Of a DNA stretch of 64,000 bases, positions 42,041 through 50,560 are shown piece after piece (within the stretch, counting starts at the first letter, position 1; each line of letters starts with the position of its first letter). The notes beneath the pieces are model-generated. The model was not told the origin of the DNA, ran no database searches, and saw only the letters and a program-made list of their open reading frames with translations. The stretch covers positions 287,195-351,194 of the forward strand of contig NZ_QVRA01000001.1 in the NCBI RefSeq assembly GCF_003591655.1. The letters are read 5' to 3'. This stretch comes from Sphingobium terrigena. Its GTDB lineage: Bacteria; Pseudomonadota; Alphaproteobacteria; Sphingomonadales; Sphingomonadaceae. The translations under genes and the position numbers were made by a program.

Positions 42041-42475
42041 TTGCCCAAATATCTGCATAGCATGATCCGCGTGACCGATATCGACAAAACGGTCGCATTT
42101 TTTGCGCTGCTGGGCCTCCAGGAAATGAAGCGCATCGACAGCGAACAGGGCCGCTTCACTCTGGTCTTTCTGGCTGCGCCGGGGGATGAGGAGGCGCAGG
42201 TCGAGCTGACCTATAACTGGCCACCGACCGATGGCAGCCCGGCGGAAGTCTATGATGGCGGGCGCAATTTCGGCCATCTCGCCTATCGTGTCGAGAATAT
42301 CTATGAGACCTGCCAGCGCTTTTTGGATGCGGGTGTGACGATCAACCGGCCTCCGCGTGACGGGCATATGGCGTTCGTGCGCACGCCGGACGGCATTTCG
42401 ATCGAGCTGTTGCAGGACGGGCGGCTCGACCCGGCCGAACCCTGGCTGTCGATGCCCAATATCGGCGCGTGGTGA
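42041..42475 (+). CDS. gloA: Lactoylglutathione lyase (glyoxalase I)
   Basis: The 144-residue VOC protein matches GloA: YLHSMIRVTDIDKTVAFFAL with the first His ligand, FTLVFLAAPGDEEAQVELTY with a Glu ligand, FGHLAYRVENIYETCQRFLD with His, and DGISIELLQ with Glu. It converts the methylglyoxal-glutathione hemithioacetal to S-lactoylglutathione. TTG at 42041 is the start, preceded by GGAGTGACC. gloB follows almost directly, giving both halves of the glyoxalase pathway in one operon. Confidence 0.9.
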   Translation: MPKYLHSMIRVTDIDKTVAFFALLGLQEMKRIDSEQGRFTLVFLAAPGDEEAQVELTYNWPPTDGSPAEVYDGGRNFGHLAYRVENIYETCQRFLDAGVTINRPPRDGHMAFVRTPDGISIELLQDGRLDPAEPWLSMPNIGAW

Positions 42476-42480
42476 GCGCG

Positions 42481-43203
42481 ATGCTGGAAGTGGTCCGCAT
42501 CCCCGTGCTGAGCGACAATTATGTGTGGCTGATGCATGACGCGGCGAGCGGCGAGACGGTGGTGATCGACCCGGCGGTGGCCGATCCTGTGCTGGCGGCA
42601 GCGGCAGAGCGCGGCTGGACGATCGGGCAGATCTGGAACACTCACTGGCATGGCGATCATGTTGGCGGCAATGCGGCGATCAAGGCGGCGACGGGTTGCA
42701 CTATCACCGGCCCGGCGGCGGAGGCGGAGAAGATCGGCACGCTCGACCGGACGGTGGGCGAGGGCGACAGGGTGCGGATCGGGACACATGTCGCGACCGT
42801 GATGGAAGTCCCCGCCCATACCGCCGGTCATATCGCCTATCATCTGGCTGACGAGCATATCGTCTTTGTCGGCGATACGCTGTTTGCGATGGGCTGCGGA
42901 CGGCTGTTCGAGGGGACGGCGGCGCAGATGTTCGCGAATATGGCGCGGCTGGGCGCGTTGCCGGAGGATACGGCGGTCTATTGCGCGCATGAATATACGC
43001 TCTCCAACGGCCGGTTCGCGCTGGGGGTGGAGCCGGACAATAGGGCGCTCGCCGCACGGATGGCAGAGGTCGAGGCGGCGCGCGCGCGGGGCGAGGCGAC
43101 GGTGCCGACCACGATCGGGCTGGAGCGGGCGACCAACATCTTCATGCGCGCGCGGGACGTGGAAGAGCTGGCGCAGCGCCGCGCCGCGAAGGATGCGGCC
43201 TGA
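42481..43203 (+). CDS. gloB: Hydroxyacylglutathione hydrolase (glyoxalase II)
   Basis: The 240-residue metallo-beta-lactamase-fold enzyme has the metal motif THWHGDHVGG (near residue 55), VPAHTAGHIAYHL with a further His, and FVGDTLFAMGCGRLFEGTA carrying the bridging Asp. The C-terminal part has YCAHEYTLSN. It hydrolyses S-lactoylglutathione to lactate and glutathione. ATG 42481 was preferred, though GTG 42469 is in frame. It starts five bases after gloA ends. Confidence 0.92.
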   Translation: MLEVVRIPVLSDNYVWLMHDAASGETVVIDPAVADPVLAAAAERGWTIGQIWNTHWHGDHVGGNAAIKAATGCTITGPAAEAEKIGTLDRTVGEGDRVRIGTHVATVMEVPAHTAGHIAYHLADEHIVFVGDTLFAMGCGRLFEGTAAQMFANMARLGALPEDTAVYCAHEYTLSNGRFALGVEPDNRALAARMAEVEAARARGEATVPTTIGLERATNIFMRARDVEELAQRRAAKDAA

Positions 43204-43255
43204 CGGAACCTGCGCTATGCTGCCGTCCTGTCGGCAGAGAATGAGGAGAGCCGTG

Positions 43256-43657
43256 ATGCGTGCCTGGATATGCCTGACGCCCCTGATGCTGGCTGCCTGC
43301 ACCGGCAGCTATACGCCCACGCCGCTGACCGACAAGCAGGCCGCAACGCTGGACAAGGCGCTGGCGGGGAAGGTCGCGGGCGAGAAGGTGAGCTGCATCA
43401 ACCGCGAGCCGCAGACCAATTTGACGGTGATCAGCAATAATGTGCTGCTCTACCGGGTCAGCAGGCGGCTGACCTACAAGAATGAGCTGATCGGCAGTTG
43501 CAACGGCCTGAGCTATGGCGACACCATGATCGTGCGCAGTTTCGGGTCGCAACTGTGCCGGGGCGATTTTACCACCAGCGCCAATCTGGTGACGGGGATG
43601 ACGACGGGTAGCTGTGCGCTGGGGGATTTCATACCCTATCGCGCGCCGGGGAAGTGA
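43256..43657 (+). CDS. Small outer-membrane-type lipoprotein
   Basis: The 133-residue product has a lipoprotein signal (MRAWICLTPLMLAAC, lipobox LMLAAC). The mature domain contains cysteines at VSCINR, IGSCNGLSYG, SQLCRGD and GSCALGDF, which could form two disulfides. I recognise no family with a known role; similar small lipoproteins are common in sphingomonads. It lies 52 bases behind gloB. A GTG three bases upstream could also start it. Confidence 0.65.
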   Translation: MRAWICLTPLMLAACTGSYTPTPLTDKQAATLDKALAGKVAGEKVSCINREPQTNLTVISNNVLLYRVSRRLTYKNELIGSCNGLSYGDTMIVRSFGSQLCRGDFTTSANLVTGMTTGSCALGDFIPYRAPGK

Positions 43658-43714
43658 GGGTGCTGGCGGGAATCCATGTCTCGTCACGCGATTGGATTGC
43701 CGGAGGCGAGCTGG

Positions 43715-43734
43715 GTCCCCGCCTGCGCGGGGAC
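43715..43734. repeat. GC-rich palindrome between convergent genes
   Basis: GTCCCCGC (43715-43722) and GCGGGGAC (43727-43734) pair around CTGC. The hairpin lies between the lipoprotein gene and the convergent metallo-beta-lactamase-fold gene, where it may stop transcription from both sides. Confidence 0.55.
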
Positions 43735-43747
43735 GACGCAGATGCTG

Positions 43748-44644
43748 TTACCGCCGTTTTATGGCGGCGGCTTCGCGGGTGAGTCTCTGGCCGAGATTTT
43801 GGCGCGCGGTGGCGGCGTAGGTGGCACAGGCCTTGCTGTCGATCAGCGGGGCTTTTCCGGCGAGGCGATCGTAGAGATTGCTGGAGGCGGGATGCGGGGT
43901 GATGAGCAGGTCGCAGCGCAGGGTCGCGACCTTGGCGATGGTGGCGCGCAGGCGGGCGACATAGGCGGGGTGATCGGCAAAGCGATAATCGTCCGCCGAC
44001 ACCGCGCTCAGGCTGTCGGCATGGACGATCCTGCGGCAGCTCTTGCCAGCGCAGGCGGTCCAGGACCAGCTGGTGCCGCCCGGCGAATGGCCCGGTGTCA
44101 GATGGGCGGTCAGGTGGAGCGACCCCAGCGCGACGGTTTCGCCATCCTTGACGATGCGACCCACGCGCGCGCCGGCGAAGTCGGGGATGGTGCCGCGTTG
44201 CGGATCATCGCTGGCCGGGGTGCCGCTTTCCAGCATCGGCCGCGCCGCTGCCGATGCGATCAGGGTTGCGCCGGTGCGTTGCTGGATGGCGTGCAGGCCG
44301 CCGACATGATCGACATGTTCATGGGTGGTGAGCAGATATTTGACGTCTGTGGGGCGGAGACCCAGCCGCTCGATATTCGCGATGATCGACGGGACGGCCT
44401 GCACGGTGGCCGCGTCGATCAGGATGTGGCCCGTCGACCCGGTGATGAGCAGCACGGTGATGCCGCAACTGCCCACATCATAGACATTGGCGAAGATGCG
44501 GACGGGCGGGGCGGGGTCGCTCCAGCCATCCTTGCCCGCGCATTGGCGCTGATGCTCGGCGATGCTGGCCGGGCCGGATGGCGCGGCAGAGAGTGGCGCG
44601 CTGGCGATGATCGCCGCCGCTATGGCCATGGGACGCAATGCCAT
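43748..44644 (-). CDS. Subclass B3-type metallo-beta-lactamase-fold hydrolase
   Basis: The 298-residue protein has a signal peptide (MAIAAAIIASAPLSAA) and the zinc-binding residues of the fold: LTTHEHVDHVGG (HxHxDH), LTPGHSPGGTSWSW (His of subclass B3), and LITPHPASSNLYDR (last His). YDVGSCGITVLLI and GHILIDAATVQAV are also typical of B3 enzymes. It may hydrolyse beta-lactams, but environmental relatives do so weakly or not at all. ATG 44644 follows GAGGGG. It starts eight bases after the acyl-CoA ligase stop, so they share a transcript. Confidence 0.83.
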   Translation of the reverse strand: MALRPMAIAAAIIASAPLSAAPSGPASIAEHQRQCAGKDGWSDPAPPVRIFANVYDVGSCGITVLLITGSTGHILIDAATVQAVPSIIANIERLGLRPTDVKYLLTTHEHVDHVGGLHAIQQRTGATLIASAAARPMLESGTPASDDPQRGTIPDFAGARVGRIVKDGETVALGSLHLTAHLTPGHSPGGTSWSWTACAGKSCRRIVHADSLSAVSADDYRFADHPAYVARLRATIAKVATLRCDLLITPHPASSNLYDRLAGKAPLIDSKACATYAATARQNLGQRLTREAAAIKRR

Positions 44645-44652
44645 CAATCCCC

Positions 44653-46458
44653 TCACCCCTTATACAGCGCGTCCATCCGATCGGCATAACGCTTGCGGAT
44701 GATATGGCGGCGGATTTTCATCGACGGGGTCATTTCCTCATTGTCGATGCTGAACGGCTCGTCGGCCAGGATGAAGCGGCGGACCCGTTCGATCACCGAC
44801 AGGTCAGCATTGACCCGGTCCACTGCCGCACGCAGCGCCGCCATATAGGCAGGGTTTGCCGGGGCATCGGCGGGCGCGACGCCATTGGCCTGCGCCCATT
44901 CGCGGGTCCATTCCGCGTCGGGGACGATCAGGCCGACCAGATAGGGCCGCCGGTCGCCATGGACCATGGCCTGGCCGATCTCATTCTGAAGCGTCAGCAT
45001 CCCCTCGACCTTTTGCGGGGAGACATTGTCGCCCTTGTCATTGACGATCAGGTCTTTCTTGCGGTCGGTGATGCGGATGCGGCCTTTGGCGTCAAATTCG
45101 CCAATGTCGCCGGTGTGGAGCCAGCCATCTTTCAGCACCTTCTCGGTTTCCACCGGGTTGCGCCAGTAACCGTGCATGACCAGTTCGCCGCGCACGAGGA
45201 TTTCGCCGTCATCGGCGATTTTCACTTCGACCCCTTTGAGCGGCGGGCCGACCGTATCCATCGCGATGCCCGCGCGGGGGCGGTTGCAGCTGACCACCGG
45301 TCCCGCCTCGGTCTGGCCGTAGCCCTGAAGCAGAGTGAGGCCCATCGCGTCGAAGAACAGGCCGACATCGGGGTTGAGCGGCGCGCCGCCGGACACGAGC
45401 GCCTTGAGCCTGCCGCCGAAGCGGGCGCGGATCTTGGGGATAAGCGTGCGAGCGAGAACGGCCTTCAAGGGCCGGTCGAGGATCGAGGCTTTGCCCTGCT
45501 GCTCCTTCGCGCCGATGCGCAGCGCCTGCGCCATCAGCCAGGTCGGGAATTTGCCCTGCTTCTCGATCGATTTGATGATGCGGGCGCGCAGCACCTCAAA
45601 CAGGCGCGGGACTACCACCATGATGGTCGGCCGGGTTTCCTCGATATTGCTGGCGAGTTTTTCCAACCCTTCGGCATAATAGATTTGCCCGCCCAGCAGC
45701 ATGGGCAGGAACTGGCCGCCGCTATGTTCATAGGCGTGGGAGAGGGGCAGGAAGGAGAGGAAGCTTTCTTCGCCCCAGCCGAAATCCTCCGCGACGATGG
45801 TGCCGGCCCCCTCGGCATTGAGCAGGATCGCGCCATGATGCTGCATCACCCCGCGCGGCGCGCCGCCGGTGCCGCTGGTGTAGATGATACAGGCCTGATC
45901 GTTGCGGGTTGCGGTCTGGGCGGCGGCGCAGGTGGCGATGTCAGTAGGGTGGGCGGCGATCAGATCGTCCCACAAATGGCAGGTCGCCTGTCCCTGCGCG
46001 CCGCGCAATGGCTCCATGCCGATGACGAAGCTGGCCTGCGAGCGGACGACGGCGGGCATCAGCGCCTGCGCCAGCTTGGCGGTCGAAACGATGACGGCGC
46101 GGGCGCCGCTGTCGGTCAATATATGCTGGTGATCGCGGGTGGTGTTGGTGGTGTAGGTCGGCACGGTGATGCAGCCCGTCGCCATGATGGCAAGGTCGGC
46201 GATGCAGAATTCCGGGCGATTTTCGCTGACCAGCATGACCGGGTCGCCGGGTTTGAGGCCGAGGGACCGGAGCGCGGTGGAAAGGGCGGCGACTTGCGCG
46301 GCGACCTCATTCCAGCTCAAGGGATGCCATATGCCCTCGCTCTTGCGCCACAGGAAGGGCTTGTCGCCCTGCTCCGCCGTGCGGGCGAAGAACATGGTGA
46401 CGAGGTTGGGAAATGTCTCGATGGCCCGCAAGGCTCGACTCCTGGGTTTTTGGCGCAT
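44653..46458 (-). CDS. Long-chain acyl-CoA synthetase (AMP-binding)
   Basis: The 601-residue enzyme has the adenylate-forming signature QACIIYTSGTGGAPRGVMQH (P-loop, near residue 180), LLQGYGQTEAGPVV, WLHTGDIGEFDAKGRIRITD and the hinge RKKDLIVNDKGDNVSPQKVE. It activates fatty acids to acyl-AMP and then acyl-CoA at the inner membrane. Its length and motif order fit the bubblegum/FAA-like long-chain group. The metallo-beta-lactamase-fold gene follows in the same orientation. Upstream of it lie two CTAGTG palindromes and an IS110 element. Confidence 0.9.
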   Translation of the reverse strand: MRQKPRSRALRAIETFPNLVTMFFARTAEQGDKPFLWRKSEGIWHPLSWNEVAAQVAALSTALRSLGLKPGDPVMLVSENRPEFCIADLAIMATGCITVPTYTTNTTRDHQHILTDSGARAVIVSTAKLAQALMPAVVRSQASFVIGMEPLRGAQGQATCHLWDDLIAAHPTDIATCAAAQTATRNDQACIIYTSGTGGAPRGVMQHHGAILLNAEGAGTIVAEDFGWGEESFLSFLPLSHAYEHSGGQFLPMLLGGQIYYAEGLEKLASNIEETRPTIMVVVPRLFEVLRARIIKSIEKQGKFPTWLMAQALRIGAKEQQGKASILDRPLKAVLARTLIPKIRARFGGRLKALVSGGAPLNPDVGLFFDAMGLTLLQGYGQTEAGPVVSCNRPRAGIAMDTVGPPLKGVEVKIADDGEILVRGELVMHGYWRNPVETEKVLKDGWLHTGDIGEFDAKGRIRITDRKKDLIVNDKGDNVSPQKVEGMLTLQNEIGQAMVHGDRRPYLVGLIVPDAEWTREWAQANGVAPADAPANPAYMAALRAAVDRVNADLSVIERVRRFILADEPFSIDNEEMTPSMKIRRHIIRKRYADRMDALYKG

Positions 46459-46520
46459 CTGTCGTGCGCCTAGTCTTGGCCATGACTATAGCCGCGCCAT
46501 GCCGTAGGGGCCAAGGTTTT

Positions 46521-46597
46521 CTAGTGTGGTGGATTTGAAATTCGCCACATTTTTCGGCAAGGTGGGGAGCGAATTTCAAATCCCTAAACCACACTAG
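46521..46597. repeat. CTAGTG palindromic element 1 (77 bp)
   Basis: CTAGTGTGGT-GG-ATTTGAAATTCGC (46521-46545) is mirrored by GCGAATTTCAAAT-CCCTAA-ACCACACTAG ending at 46597. The two arms are nearly perfect complements with small internal bulges. A sister element with the same ends but a different stem follows after 13 bases. Confidence 0.75.
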
Positions 46598-46610
46598 AAT
46601 CAAATATTTG

Positions 46611-46686
46611 CTAGTGACCCTTATGAATCTGAAGTTCGTTCAATGCCTGCCAGACAAGGTGACGAACTTCAGATTCGGGTCACTAG
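46611..46686. repeat. CTAGTG palindromic element 2 (76 bp)
   Basis: CTAGTGACCC, then AATCTGAAGTTCGT, is mirrored by ACGAACTTCAGATT and GGGTCACTAG ending at 46686. It has the same length and layout as element 1 but a different stem sequence. The rest of 46459-46802 holds no gene. Confidence 0.75.
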
Positions 46687-46739
46687 ATGCCGTAATGGGC
46701 CGGCGTTTCAAGAGTAGCCAAGTTGGGTGGCTGTCCCTC

Positions 46740-48070
46740 AGAATGATGGTGTTGGAAACGGGGTCCGAGTGATCGGCCCCAAGCATCATGAGAGGAACAG
46801 CCATGGAGTATTATGCCGGAATCGATGTCTCTCTGAAAGAGAGCAGTGTGTGCATCGTGGACGCAAAGGGTAAGATCGTCCGTGAGGTTAAGGTCGCCAG
46901 CGAGCCCGAGGCGCTGGTGCGGTATTTCGACGATCTGGAATTGCCGGTGTGTCGGATCGGGCTGGAGGCGGGGCCGCTATCGCATTGGTTGCATGCTGGG
47001 CTTGTTGCCGCTGGTCGGGACGTTGTTTTGCTGGAGACGCGACACGTGAAGGCGGCCCTTTCCGCGATGACCGTGAAGACCGACCGAAAAGATGCCCGCG
47101 GGATTGCCCAATTGCTGCGGATGGGCTGGTATCGGCCGGTTCATGCAAAATCGGTGGCATCGCAGGATACCCGCGCCGTACTCGTCGGTCGCAAGCTTCT
47201 GCAGAGCAAGCTGCTCGACGTCGAACTCAGCATCCGTGGGATCCTACGCGGATATGGACTGAAGGTCGGCGAGGTCAGCCGCGGTCGGTTCGAAGCGCGT
47301 ATAGAGGAACTGATCGTCGGGCACGCCACTCTGGAGACGGTGATCGGCGCGATGCTGGCGGCACGGGCAGCGTTGTGGGGGGAGTTCACCAGGCTCCACC
47401 GGGAGATGCTGAAGATCGCGCGTGCTGACAAGATTTGTCACCGGTTGATGAGCACTCCCGGGGTCGGTGCGTTGGTCGCCCTGACATATCGGTCGGCGAT
47501 CGACGATCCGACACGCTTCGGAAAATCGAGTACGGTCGGCGCCTACTTTGGGCTGACCCCCAAGAAATATCAGTCCGGCGAGACCGACCGGGATGGAGGT
47601 GTCAGCAAGGTCGGCGACGCGATGGTCCGAACCGCGCTCTTCGAGGCGGCGCATATCATGCTGACGCGAGCGACGCGGTTTTCCAGCCTGAAGCGCTGGG
47701 CGCTCGAAGTGGCGAAACGTCGCGGCATGAAGCGCGCCAAGGTTGCCCTGGCGCGCAAACTCGGCGTCGTGCTCCATCGCATGTGGATGGACGCCACCGA
47801 CTTTCGCTGGGGGGCAACCGCAATGGCCGCTTGAAGGGAAAAATGCTGATCGAGGCGCGTCGGGAACGACACGCTTCTAATGAGGTCCCGTCGCTGGGAC
47901 GAGGGCTTGGCAAGATCGTGTGTAGTGCTGTGAATGCTTCGGCAAACCACGCTTCCTAGATTGATCTGCCGGTTCTGGATCTGATGGCATGGTGTGGCGG
48001 TCTTCGTGCTGACCACGGACAGAAGCATGATCCTGGCGACGAGATAATCATTCGGAGGGACTTGACGAAC
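46740..48070. mobile_element. IS110-family insertion sequence (limits approximate)
   Basis: One DEDD transposase gene is flanked by noncoding sequence of about 60-115 bases on the left and about 240 bases on the right. IS110 elements lack long terminal inverted repeats, so the ends cannot be fixed by eye. They lie between the CTAGTG palindrome (46686) and the IS701-like end (48088). One of the noncoding flanks is expected to encode the guide (bridge/seek) RNA known for this family. Confidence 0.65.
46803..47834 (+). CDS. IS110-family transposase
   Basis: The 343-residue protein has the N-terminal RuvC-like DEDD domain (YYAGIDVSLKESSVCIVDA, GLEAGPLSHWL, VKTDRKDARGIAQLLRMGWY). Its C-terminal Tnp/transposase_20 domain includes STPGVGALVALTYRSAIDDP, RFGKSSTVGAYFGLTPKKYQ and the catalytic-serine region GDAMVRTALFEAAHIM. 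It looks complete. The start follows GAGAGGAACAGCC. IS110 enzymes use an element-encoded RNA to choose target and donor. Confidence 0.9.
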   Translation: MEYYAGIDVSLKESSVCIVDAKGKIVREVKVASEPEALVRYFDDLELPVCRIGLEAGPLSHWLHAGLVAAGRDVVLLETRHVKAALSAMTVKTDRKDARGIAQLLRMGWYRPVHAKSVASQDTRAVLVGRKLLQSKLLDVELSIRGILRGYGLKVGEVSRGRFEARIEELIVGHATLETVIGAMLAARAALWGEFTRLHREMLKIARADKICHRLMSTPGVGALVALTYRSAIDDPTRFGKSSTVGAYFGLTPKKYQSGETDRDGGVSKVGDAMVRTALFEAAHIMLTRATRFSSLKRWALEVAKRRGMKRAKVALARKLGVVLHRMWMDATDFRWGATAMAA

Positions 48071-48087
48071 AAAGGCCCATTACAGAA

Positions 48088-49518
48088 GCACTACTTTGGC
48101 ACTGTAAGATCGACTGGGTCGGAGAGAGGCTTCCTACAGTGAGGGCAGCGCGTTGGTGGGGGCTGGGCGAAGAGGTTGAGGATCGCCTGCCTGATGGCTG
48201 GCATGGTCGGTTGAGGCGGCGGCCCACTGGCTCTTTTTTTTCCGTCCCGCCGCCTTGAGGCGGCGGGATTGGAGGAAAGCGTAGGCGATCATTGTCATCA
48301 AGGTGTGTCGATGTAATCCTGTCCAGGATCTGCCTTCGAAGTGATCGAGACCTAGCTCCTCCTTGAGCTGCTGATGCGCCTGCTCGCAGATCCACCGCCC
48401 CTTGATCGCGGCGGCGAGTGCTTTGAGCGTGGCGTCGGCCGGCAAGTTCGACACGTAGTATTTCTGCTCTCCGGTCGATCTCCGCTCACCGACGAGCCAG
48501 ACCTCGTCGCCCGGCATGCATTGCATGCGGTTGTCGAGCATTCGGTGCTTATGTCCTTCCGCGATGCGGACCCGTTGGGCCGCAAAGAGGCAGGTCAGCC
48601 GGCCTTTGGTGCCGCGCCGCCAACTGATCTTCCGCCATTTTTGGCCAGACAGCATCGCCTCAGCTGAGACCGGGGGTCGGTCGGGCATGTGGTACTGGCG
48701 GCGCCTGCCAGTCCTGGCGACCGGGAAGATTAAGCCAACATCGGCTGGATAGAAGTTCTGGCGGCGCGATAGCCGACCGCCCACAGCAGGCCGCGCTCGC
48801 TCAGTGCCTGGCGGAAAGGGCCGCTCGATCCATATCCCGCATCGGCAAGTACGCAGCCAAAGCGCACTCCGCAGGCGATGACGCGGTCAATCTCCTCTAT
48901 CGCGATCTCGGGCTTCGTCAGAGCCTTCTGTCGATCCACGGGGACACCCGCCCGCTTCATGCGCTCGGCATCGTCCGTCCAACTCTCGGGCAAGAAGAGC
49001 CGCAGACCCACCATCACCGGCACTTCTCGCGAGGCCAAAGTCACCGACACCAGCGATTGGCAGTTGGACGTCTTGCCGAGCGACGATGCATATTGGGGCG
49101 CGACACCAACAGAGTGCTGCCCCTTTTTCGGCAGCGCCGTGTCGTCGATGACCAAAAATCCCGACGGATTACCGACCAGGCGATCCGCCTCTTTCAACAA
49201 GGCCACCTCGAGCGGAACGCTATCCCACACACCGGCGGCAACAAAATGATGCAGTTGATCGTAACCAACATCGCCAGCCCGCGCGGCCATCGGCTGAACG
49301 CTCTTACGGTCCCCCGGTCCGATCAAACCAGCAATATAGAGCGGGCACATCCTACGTCGTGCTGGATGAGACAGCCCCGCCAAAAACGGCTCAAACCATC
49401 GCTCCAGATCAGTCCGCCAGCTCTCGTCCACCACCATCGTCGTAAGTCCGTCAGCCTATACTGACAAACGGGAATCAACGACGATTCCAGTCGGTTCCCT
49501 AACCTGCCAAAGTAGTGC
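48088..49518. mobile_element. IS701/IS4-like insertion sequence
   Basis: Exact inverted ends GCACTACTTTGGCA (48088-48101) and TGCCAAAGTAGTGC (49505-49518) enclose a frameshifted transposase on the minus strand. A further inner match (CGACTGG) occurs on both sides. The right end coincides with the last base of the ruvB stop codon. No clear target duplication is seen. Confidence 0.8.
48134..49437 (-). pseudogene. IS701-like DDE transposase, frameshifted
   Basis: The N-terminal half (VDESWRTDLERWFEPFLAGL, FLVIDDTALPKKGQHSVGVA, CVLADAGYGSSGPFRQALSE) runs from 49437 and reaches a stop at 48730. The C-terminal half (LSRRQNFYPADVGLIFPVAR, RWICEQAHQQLKEELGLDHF, HTLMTMIAYAFLQSRRL) continues in another frame to 48134. 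One C is missing near 48770, in GTC GGC (C)TA TCG. The Asp, Asp and Glu of the DDE site are all still encoded, but on two frames. About 420 residues would be restored. Confidence 0.82.
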
Positions 49519-50540
49519 TAGTCGAAAAGCGTGTTTTGGATGTCCTGCGGCGGGTTGAGGCCCAGATGCTTCCAGCCCGGCCCATTGAGGCAGCGGCCAC
49601 GCGCGGTGCGGGCGATCAGGCCTAGCTGGATGAGGTAAGGTTCGATCACTTCCTCGATCGTGTCACGCGCTTCGGAGAGGCCCGCCGCGAGGGTTTCGAC
49701 GCCGACCGGGCCGCCGCGATAAATGTCAGCGATCATCATCAGATAGCGGCGATCCATGAGGTCGAGGCCCAGCTCATCGACCTCCAGCCGGCGGAGCGAG
49801 GCGTCGGCGACCTTGGCGTCCACTGCCGGGACGCCCGCGACATTGGCGAAATCGCGCACCCGGCGCAGCAGCCGCCCGGCGATGCGCGGGGTGCCGCGCG
49901 AACGGCGGGCAATCTCCATCGCGCCGTCTGGGGTGATGGCAAGGTCGAGCAGGCGCGCGGCGCGGCGCACGACCAGTTCGAGTTCGGCGACGGTGTAGAA
50001 TTGCAGGCGCACCGGGATGCCGAAGCGATCGCGCAAGGGTGTGGTGAGCAGCCCCTGCCGTGTGGTCGCGCCGACCAGGGTGAAGGGCGGCAGGTCGATA
50101 CGGACCGAGCGGGCGGACGGGCCTTCGCCGATCATCAGGTCGAGTGCGCGGTCCTCCATTGCGGGGTAGAGGACTTCCTCTACCGCAGGGTTGAGGCGAT
50201 GGATTTCGTCCACGAACAGGACGTCGCCCTCGTCCAAGTTGGTGAGCAGGGCGGCCAGATCGCCCGACTTGGCGATGACCGGGCCGGACGTGGCGCGAAA
50301 GCCCACGCCCATTTCCTTGGCAACGATCTGCGCCAGCGTGGTCTTGCCCAGACCCGGCGGCCCGAAGAAGAGGACATGGTCGAGCGCCTCGCCCCGCGCT
50401 TTCGCCGCCTCGATAAAGACACGCAGATTGCCGCGCGCGGCCTCCTGCCCGATAAATTCGTCGAGCGACTTGGGGCGCAATGCGGCGTCGACATCCTCGA
50501 CGCGGCGGGCGGGGGTGAGGAGGCGGTCAGGTTCGGTCAT
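49518..50540 (-). CDS. ruvB: Holliday junction DNA helicase RuvB
   Basis: The 340-residue AAA+ motor has Walker [21 protein letters not shown] (near residue 60), Walker [21 protein letters not shown], sensor 1 [20 protein letters not shown] and the C-terminal winged helix. It drives branch migration with RuvA. The order ruvA then ruvB is kept, but here a GIY-YIG repeat unit of about 400 bases separates them. The stop codon TAG shares its last base with the end of an IS701-like element. Confidence 0.95.
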   Translation of the reverse strand: MTEPDRLLTPARRVEDVDAALRPKSLDEFIGQEAARGNLRVFIEAAKARGEALDHVLFFGPPGLGKTTLAQIVAKEMGVGFRATSGPVIAKSGDLAALLTNLDEGDVLFVDEIHRLNPAVEEVLYPAMEDRALDLMIGEGPSARSVRIDLPPFTLVGATTRQGLLTTPLRDRFGIPVRLQFYTVAELELVVRRAARLLDLAITPDGAMEIARRSRGTPRIAGRLLRRVRDFANVAGVPAVDAKVADASLRRLEVDELGLDLMDRRYLMMIADIYRGGPVGVETLAAGLSEARDTIEEVIEPYLIQLGLIARTARGRCLNGPGWKHLGLNPPQDIQNTLFD

Positions 50541-50560
50541 TGGCGACCCTCACCAACTTC

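Noticed and set aside
43748..44644. Calling the B3-type protein an antibiotic-resistance gene
   Set aside because: The zinc ligands are present, but the fold is shared by many hydrolases, it is on the conserved chromosomal side next to an acyl-CoA ligase, and nothing shows beta-lactam activity.
44638..46473. A 611-codon plus-strand frame opposite the acyl-CoA synthetase
   Set aside because: The minus strand carries a complete AMP-binding signature; the plus frame is low-complexity shadow.
46521..46686. Possible CRISPR-like array from the repeated CTAGTG units
   Set aside because: Only two units with different stems, no constant repeat plus unique spacer pattern, and no cas genes anywhere in the window.
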